DNA from: Promethearchaeota archaeon
Lineage (GTDB): Archaea > Asgardarchaeota > Lokiarchaeia > Sigynarchaeales > SOKP01
Reading direction: 5' to 3'
Length of the DNA: 17,248 nucleotides
Assembly: GCA_019894875.1 (NCBI GenBank)
Contig: JAGXNR010000052.1
Span: forward strand, 1 to 17,248
The translations under genes were made by a program, and so were the position numbers. The notes under the pieces were generated by a model. The model ran no database searches, had not been told where the DNA came from, and worked only from the letters and a program-made list of their open reading frames with translations. Below, piece after piece: positions 13,582-17,248 of the stretch; within the stretch, counting starts at the first letter, position 1, and each line of letters starts with the position of its first letter.

Positions 13582-14433
13582 CTATAAATGAGAGTTCAAC
13601 CACAATATAACATCTCGAATAACTTCATCTTTATTTAATTCATTAAATAGTTCATGTCGACCTTCGGGGTAGGTTTTGAAAGTAATATCTTTTATCCCGA
13701 TAGATTGGTAGCGTTCTACTAAAGCTTTTGCTCCTTCTTTGCCTCCAACAGGGTCATCATTACCCACAAAGATATAGAATTTTAACCTTTTAGGAATTTT
13801 TTCGTCATTTTTTGCAGTTAAAAGTCGATTATTCGATTTTCCTAAAACCTTCAAGATACTCGGAGGAAGAGGGAAACCAGAGAGCGGATCTTCAATATAT
13901 TTTTCAACTTCTTTCTCATCCCGTGTGAGCCAATCAAAGGGGGTTTTAGGATTCTTTACTTTATAATTTAGCCCTAATCCTTCAGCCCCTAAATCAGTTT
14001 TCAGTCTAGTTACTCCCGTAGTACCTGTTAGAAGCACACCTTGAAGTTTATTACCCCATTGTTGAATATAATCTTGGCTCAAAAAAGATCCCCAGCTATG
14101 ACCTAATAAGAAAATTGGAATTCCCGGTTGCTCTTTTTTGATTATATCTGTTAATATGGTTAATGCTTCAACAGTACCATCCCATCCTCTTGGACCGAGT
14201 TCTCCTAATTTTCCATATTTTTCACCCGTTTTCCCATGTCCACGATGATCATCAGCATATACCGCATATCCTGCATTTACAAGAGCCTTAGCAACGTGAG
14301 TATATCTCTTTGCATGTTCTGCTAACCCATGAGCTATTTGTACTATTGCTTTTGGCTCTCCTTCAGGAAGCCATTTATAGACGAAAATATCTACCAAATC
14401 TTTATCCTTATACCAAAAACTTTCGAATTTCAT
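13582..14433 (-). CDS. Alpha/beta hydrolase, monoacylglycerol lipase/S33-like
   Basis: A 283-residue cytosolic alpha/beta hydrolase close to monoacylglycerol lipases and lysophospholipases ('serine aminopeptidase S33' family). From ATG 14433: oxyanion segment VQIAHGLAEHAKRY (31-44), YADDHRGHGKTG (59-70), nucleophile elbow GHSWGS with Ser113, catalytic Asp227 (VGNDDPVGG; the neighbouring Asp is an alternative) and His260 (EGRHELFNE). The HG-x-x-EH-x-x-RY and DHRGHG motifs are typical of the lipase group and suggest release of fatty acids from glycerides or lysolipids. ATG 14433 is preferred over GTG 14442 because GTGAT, a match to the archaeal Shine-Dalgarno core GGTGAT, lies a few bases before it. 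It is last of four same-strand genes beginning with acyl-CoA dehydrogenase and follows the transglutaminase-like gene by about 47 bases. Confidence 0.88.
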   Translation of the reverse strand: MKFESFWYKDKDLVDIFVYKWLPEGEPKAIVQIAHGLAEHAKRYTHVAKALVNAGYAVYADDHRGHGKTGEKYGKLGELGPRGWDGTVEALTILTDIIKKEQPGIPIFLLGHSWGSFLSQDYIQQWGNKLQGVLLTGTTGVTRLKTDLGAEGLGLNYKVKNPKTPFDWLTRDEKEVEKYIEDPLSGFPLPPSILKVLGKSNNRLLTAKNDEKIPKRLKFYIFVGNDDPVGGKEGAKALVERYQSIGIKDITFKTYPEGRHELFNELNKDEVIRDVILWLNSHL

Positions 14434-14480
14434 AATAATCACATCTGAATTTATAAATAATCTAGAAGATAAAAAATAGT

Positions 14481-15143
14481 TTAATTCTTTGGCTTACCAT
14501 CAGTATCATAACGTCCAGGATATTCTGCTGCCCAAGTTTCCATTACTTCTTGATGTGGCGCGTCATTATAGACTCCTCGATCTTTTATGTATTCAACAAA
14601 TGGTTTTCCATCCTTATTTGTAGCAGCAAAAAGCCCATCACGCTTCCCATCAAAATTTACAGCTGGAAAATTTTTTCTAAGGCATAGTTCTTTATCAAAC
14701 GCGCAATTAGCCTCAACCCAACGACCATCTAAAAATAGCTCCACAAATCCATGAAAAATAAAGAGATTGCTTCCCATGTCTTTTTTGAGCCGTTCTGAAG
14801 TCATATGGTTAACTATATCAACAAAATGAAGTCTAGACGGTATCCCTACAGCTCTAGCTAAAGAAGCCAACAGTATTGCTTTAGGTATGCAGAATGCGAA
14901 ACCTGTTTTAAGAGTCAAGCTTGATTTCCAATTTTCTTTGTTATAAGATAATCTGGCATTTTTGACGGAATATCTTATATTATCTCGCACAAAGTAAAAG
15001 AGTTTAATAGCTTTACCAATATCATCGTCTTCAGATATACCCTCAATTAATTCTTTTGCTTTCTCTTGAATAGATGGATGTTCAAAATCCATAAAGAATG
15101 TGGGTTTGAGAGTTTCCTCAAATTTTCTACTTTGATTTGTCAT
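14481..15143 (-). CDS. Transglutaminase-like cysteine protease
   Basis: A 220-residue protein with the transglutaminase/protease core. The triad is Cys85 (LKTGFAFCIPKAILLASLAR), His131 (FIFHGFVELFLDGRW) and Asp150 (VEANCAFD). The helix AIKLFYFVRDNIRYSV (45-60) and the segment LARAVGIPSRLHFVDI (95-110) are typical lead-in and post-cysteine elements. Bacterial and archaeal members act as peptidases, deamidases or amide hydrolases; no signal peptide or TM is present, so it is probably cytosolic. The usual G-x-C is here AFC. No Shine-Dalgarno precedes the ATG, but only 16 bases separate it from the zinc-ribbon gene, which suggests translation within an operon. The substrate is unknown. Confidence 0.82.
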   Translation of the reverse strand: MTNQSRKFEETLKPTFFMDFEHPSIQEKAKELIEGISEDDDIGKAIKLFYFVRDNIRYSVKNARLSYNKENWKSSLTLKTGFAFCIPKAILLASLARAVGIPSRLHFVDIVNHMTSERLKKDMGSNLFIFHGFVELFLDGRWVEANCAFDKELCLRKNFPAVNFDGKRDGLFAATNKDGKPFVEYIKDRGVYNDAPHQEVMETWAAEYPGRYDTDGKPKN

Positions 15144-15159
15144 TATCTATAGGGAATTT

Positions 15160-15507
15160 TTATTCTTCTTGTTTATAAGAATCAAAATCATAAGACCATT
15201 TTATGGGAGAATCACCCTCGTCATTTTTAGACGCTTCGAGACCTTGATAGAAATTATCGTTATCATCTCGTAAATGGAATTTGTGTCCACATTTTGTACA
15301 TGTCGTGACTGTTTTCCTCAGCCAATACTGAGGATTTGAGAAATCAAGTACAACCTTATTGAGTTTATTATCCTTAGTTTCTAGATAAGATTCAAAAGGT
15401 ATCCGAAATTTTACAGAATCACTGCCACATTTAGGACAATGGCCAACAGAAGCAATATATTTTACTTGTCTCATATCAATACCGATTTTTTTATCATTTT
15501 TTGTCAT
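15160..15507 (-). CDS. Zinc-ribbon protein of unknown function
   Basis: A small 115-residue protein with two Cys pairs, CPKCG (Cys24, Cys27) and CTKCG (Cys70, Cys73), forming one zinc ribbon with a long 42-residue insert that contains charged and beta-prone sequence. The C-terminal 35 residues are acidic and aromatic (ending WSYDFDSYKQEE). I do not recognise a named family; an adaptor or rubredoxin-like role beside the acyl-CoA dehydrogenase is possible, but the single C-x2-C pairs are also typical of nucleic-acid-binding ribbons. The start is firm: ATG preceded by GAGGG at 15514-15518, six bases away, one of the clearest Shine-Dalgarno sites in the window. It lies 31 bases after the acyl-CoA dehydrogenase stop and 16 bases before the transglutaminase-like gene. 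Confidence 0.75.
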   Translation of the reverse strand: MTKNDKKIGIDMRQVKYIASVGHCPKCGSDSVKFRIPFESYLETKDNKLNKVVLDFSNPQYWLRKTVTTCTKCGHKFHLRDDNDNFYQGLEASKNDEGDSPIKWSYDFDSYKQEE

Positions 15508-15538
15508 TTTAATCCCTCTTTGATTATCATTTTATTTA

Positions 15539-16783
15539 TTACAGTTCATTTGCATATCTTCGCAGAGAATTTTGAATGATAAGTAATTGTATATTTCTTG
15601 CACCCCCAATTACTTCTTCGATTTTGCTCGTATCCATGAACTCATCAATGGGAGTATTATCAGTCACCGAAATTCCCCCCATTTGCTGTTGTACCTCATA
15701 ACAAATCTCATTTGTTAATTTTGTAAGGAAATATTTACCTTGAGACGATACGCCAGCAGTCCATTTTTCAGCATCTCTATTAGGGCTCTTAGCAAACAAG
15801 ATTTTATCATCATAAATAGTAGCTGCTTGTAAAGCTAAAGAGGTAGCTGCTGATGTTTTCGATAATAAATCTGCTAAGCTAAACCCAACTCCTTGATATT
15901 TTATAATTGATTGCCCAAATTGCTTTCGTAGGTTGCAATATATAATTCCATATGCAAGAGCACCCCAACAAATCCCTAATCCACTCCCCATTATTCCCAA
16001 GCGTTCAGGAACAAGTCCACCAAAGAGATTATTATATCCTTTACCATCATCTCCTAAAATATACCCAAAGGGTACTTTTACGTTATTTAAATAAGTATGA
16101 CTAATTTGTACCCGAGGAACAGCATTAATTTTCAATCTTTTAGTTTCTACACCCATATCTCTTTTTATCATTGCTTGGACCATGGTCCCCCTCGGATTTG
16201 AAACTGAATACACACCATAACAGACAAAATAATCGGCTACGGCTCCGTTAGTTGTATATACTTTTTCGCCATTAAAAATAATCCCATCATCTACTTTGGT
16301 GCATGTAGTCTCCATATTTACAGCATCAGATCCTCTTTCAGGCTCTGTTATGCCAATACACCCTACTGCTTGTCCACTCATTAATTCATCTTGAACTTTA
16401 AGTATCTCTTCAGTTTCACCATGTTGAAAAGTGGGATTTCCACACAAAATACCACTAGCTACCCTAGCTAGCTCTAATTGAGGATCGCAACAACTCATTA
16501 TAGAAGCAAGGAGTACTTCTTTTTTCATCCCATAAGGGATAAAATCCTTCCATTTATTAATCCTCTGCATATACCCATTTTTTCCTAGCTCTGGAAAGAG
16601 AACATAAACATCTTTTGATTTATCTATTTTGGGTTGCAGATCTAAACAAAATTCTTCAAGTTTTTCACAATATTCACGCTCTTCATCACTCAGCATTGGA
16701 AAAACATTATCATTAAAGATCTTATAAACATTTTCTAATGTCATCTTTTCCAAAATATCGTCGTTTATAATCTTTTCTTGCAT
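15539..16783 (-). CDS. Acyl-CoA dehydrogenase family flavoenzyme
   Basis: A 414-residue FAD enzyme that would introduce the alpha,beta double bond into an acyl-CoA, the first beta-oxidation step, passing electrons to ETF or a similar carrier. The FAD/substrate motif is CIGITEPERGSDAVNMET (142-159); KVYTTNGAVADYFV (174-187), RKQFGQSIIKYQGVGFSLADL (286-306) and QQQMGGISVTDNTPIDEFM (365-383) follow the family order. The usual C-terminal catalytic Glu in 'YEGT' is missing: the equivalent stretch is VIGGARNIQ (391-399). Glu260 in LVPERLGIMG takes the position used as catalytic base by isovaleryl- and long-chain acyl-CoA dehydrogenases. Length is normal. ATG start. It appears to head an operon with the zinc-ribbon, transglutaminase-like and lipase-like genes, and a palindrome 29-44 bases upstream may be an operator. 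Confidence 0.9.
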   Translation of the reverse strand: MQEKIINDDILEKMTLENVYKIFNDNVFPMLSDEEREYCEKLEEFCLDLQPKIDKSKDVYVLFPELGKNGYMQRINKWKDFIPYGMKKEVLLASIMSCCDPQLELARVASGILCGNPTFQHGETEEILKVQDELMSGQAVGCIGITEPERGSDAVNMETTCTKVDDGIIFNGEKVYTTNGAVADYFVCYGVYSVSNPRGTMVQAMIKRDMGVETKRLKINAVPRVQISHTYLNNVKVPFGYILGDDGKGYNNLFGGLVPERLGIMGSGLGICWGALAYGIIYCNLRKQFGQSIIKYQGVGFSLADLLSKTSAATSLALQAATIYDDKILFAKSPNRDAEKWTAGVSSQGKYFLTKLTNEICYEVQQQMGGISVTDNTPIDEFMDTSKIEEVIGGARNIQLLIIQNSLRRYANEL

Positions 16784-16811
16784 GTCGAATCTCTTTAAAA
16801 GGTTTTAATTT

Positions 16812-16827
16812 AATTGAATGCTCAATT
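16812..16827. promoter_or_regulatory. Palindromic operator candidate before the acyl-CoA dehydrogenase gene
   Basis: AATTGA-ATGC-TCAATT, a perfect 6-bp inverted repeat around a 4-base centre, lies 29-44 bases upstream of the ATG at 16783, where the core promoter should be. A wider AT-only inverted repeat surrounds it (AATTTAATT at 16807-16815, AATTAAATT at 16830-16838). The size fits a TetR-type dimer site such as those controlling fatty-acid genes in bacteria; that link is inference, and no regulator gene is in the window. Confidence 0.4.
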
Positions 16828-16877
16828 GTAATTAAATTTTTAAGATCGATCTAAAAATGTTATTATAAAAAAGTGAT

Positions 16878-17248
16878 TTATTTGTAGTTTTTATCTACAA
16901 ATTCCATTACTCTTTGTAATTCCTCTAAATGTGTCTCTACATCACCAAAAATATAGAATCGAACATCTGGACCTGTTCCCGAGGGCCTAAAGTATAGAGT
17001 TGAATTTATGCTTTTTAATTGATAGATATCAATCATATTATTATTATCTGACAAAGCTGATGTTTGATATTCTTTCTCCCCAATTAAAATTTCTTTTCTG
17101 TCATTTTTTTCAAAGCCTTTCATAATTTTTATTTTTTCCTCATCGGTTGCAGAGATAGTTCGATTTATCCCTTTAATTGACCAATCTATAGATTCTGATA
17201 TGACAAATCCGCGACAAATTAGTTCTGTGATTAAAACTAAGGCCGGTA
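16878..17248 (-). CDS. Phosphohexomutase (phosphoglucomutase/phosphomannomutase) C-terminal part, truncated by the window
   Basis: The frame is open from the right edge (first complete codon at 17246), so the last 122 residues are visible; the ATG at 17123 is internal. Residues 82-101 (INSTLYFRPSGTGPDVRFYI) contain the phosphate-binding RPSGT loop of domain 4 of the alpha-D-phosphohexomutase superfamily, followed by an amphipathic helix and the C terminus. These enzymes interconvert hexose 1- and 6-phosphates for glycogen, cell-surface sugar or nucleotide-sugar synthesis. The usual Glu after RPSGT is Gly here (RPSGTGPD), so PGM versus PMM versus GlmM specificity cannot be told; the catalytic serine domain is outside the window. 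It is upstream of the acyl-CoA dehydrogenase gene with a 94-base gap, so the latter probably has its own promoter. Confidence 0.85.
   Translation of the reverse strand, partial: PALVLITELICRGFVISESIDWSIKGINRTISATDEEKIKIMKGFEKNDRKEILIGEKEYQTSALSDNNNMIDIYQLKSINSTLYFRPSGTGPDVRFYIFGDVETHLEELQRVMEFVDKNYK

Noticed and set aside
1..17248. tRNA, rRNA, CRISPR array, insertion sequence or prophage
   Set aside because: No cloverleaf-like GC-rich segment, no regularly spaced repeats and no transposase or phage gene were seen. A tRNAscan/CRISPR finder run would confirm this.

Overview
The window is very AT-rich (judged by eye, not counted) and looks like an archaeal chromosome, most likely Asgard (Lokiarchaeia-like). 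Archaeal signs are a 2-amino-3,7-dideoxyheptulosonate synthase of the MJ0400 type, a stand-alone XPF/ERCC4 nuclease with a helix-hairpin-helix domain, TATA-like boxes 25-40 bases before starts, oligo-T terminators, and several TTG/GTG starts without a clear Shine-Dalgarno. The Asgard assignment is inference. It rests on a transporter carrying a longin/roadblock-like cytoplasmic domain, a surface protein with a long basic tail, and a fatty-acid oxidation gene set. No RNA gene, CRISPR array or insertion sequence was recognised.

Layout. 1-516: end of a membrane-anchored surface protein that enters from the left edge. 542-3353 (minus): a GNAT acetyltransferase, enoyl-CoA hydratase and 3-hydroxyacyl-CoA dehydrogenase; the last two each have a T-tract terminator. 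3354-3719 is noncoding. 3720-7169: a V4R-like small-molecule-binding protein, then a 12-TM MFS carrier with a C-terminal longin-like domain, flanked by two paralogous low-molecular-weight protein phosphatases on the opposite strand. 7413-9899: L-aspartate oxidase (NadB) converging on a QueG-like iron-sulfur protein. 9999-12090: ADH synthase followed closely by a subtilisin-like protease with a C-terminal membrane anchor. 12191-13551: a membrane metal-dependent hydrolase and the XPF-like nuclease. 13582-17248 (minus): a same-strand run of alpha/beta hydrolase, transglutaminase-like protease, zinc-ribbon protein, acyl-CoA dehydrogenase and the C-terminal part of a phosphohexomutase that leaves at the right edge.

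How the genes fit. Three enzymes cover three of the four beta-oxidation steps (acyl-CoA dehydrogenase, enoyl-CoA hydratase, hydroxyacyl-CoA dehydrogenase), with no thiolase or acyl-CoA ligase in view. The dehydrogenase heads a tight group with a lipase-like hydrolase. NadB and ADH synthase are biosynthetic (NAD; aromatic amino acids). The most unusual unit is phosphatase - MFS/longin carrier - phosphatase, which may be a membrane sensing or transport device that has not been described.
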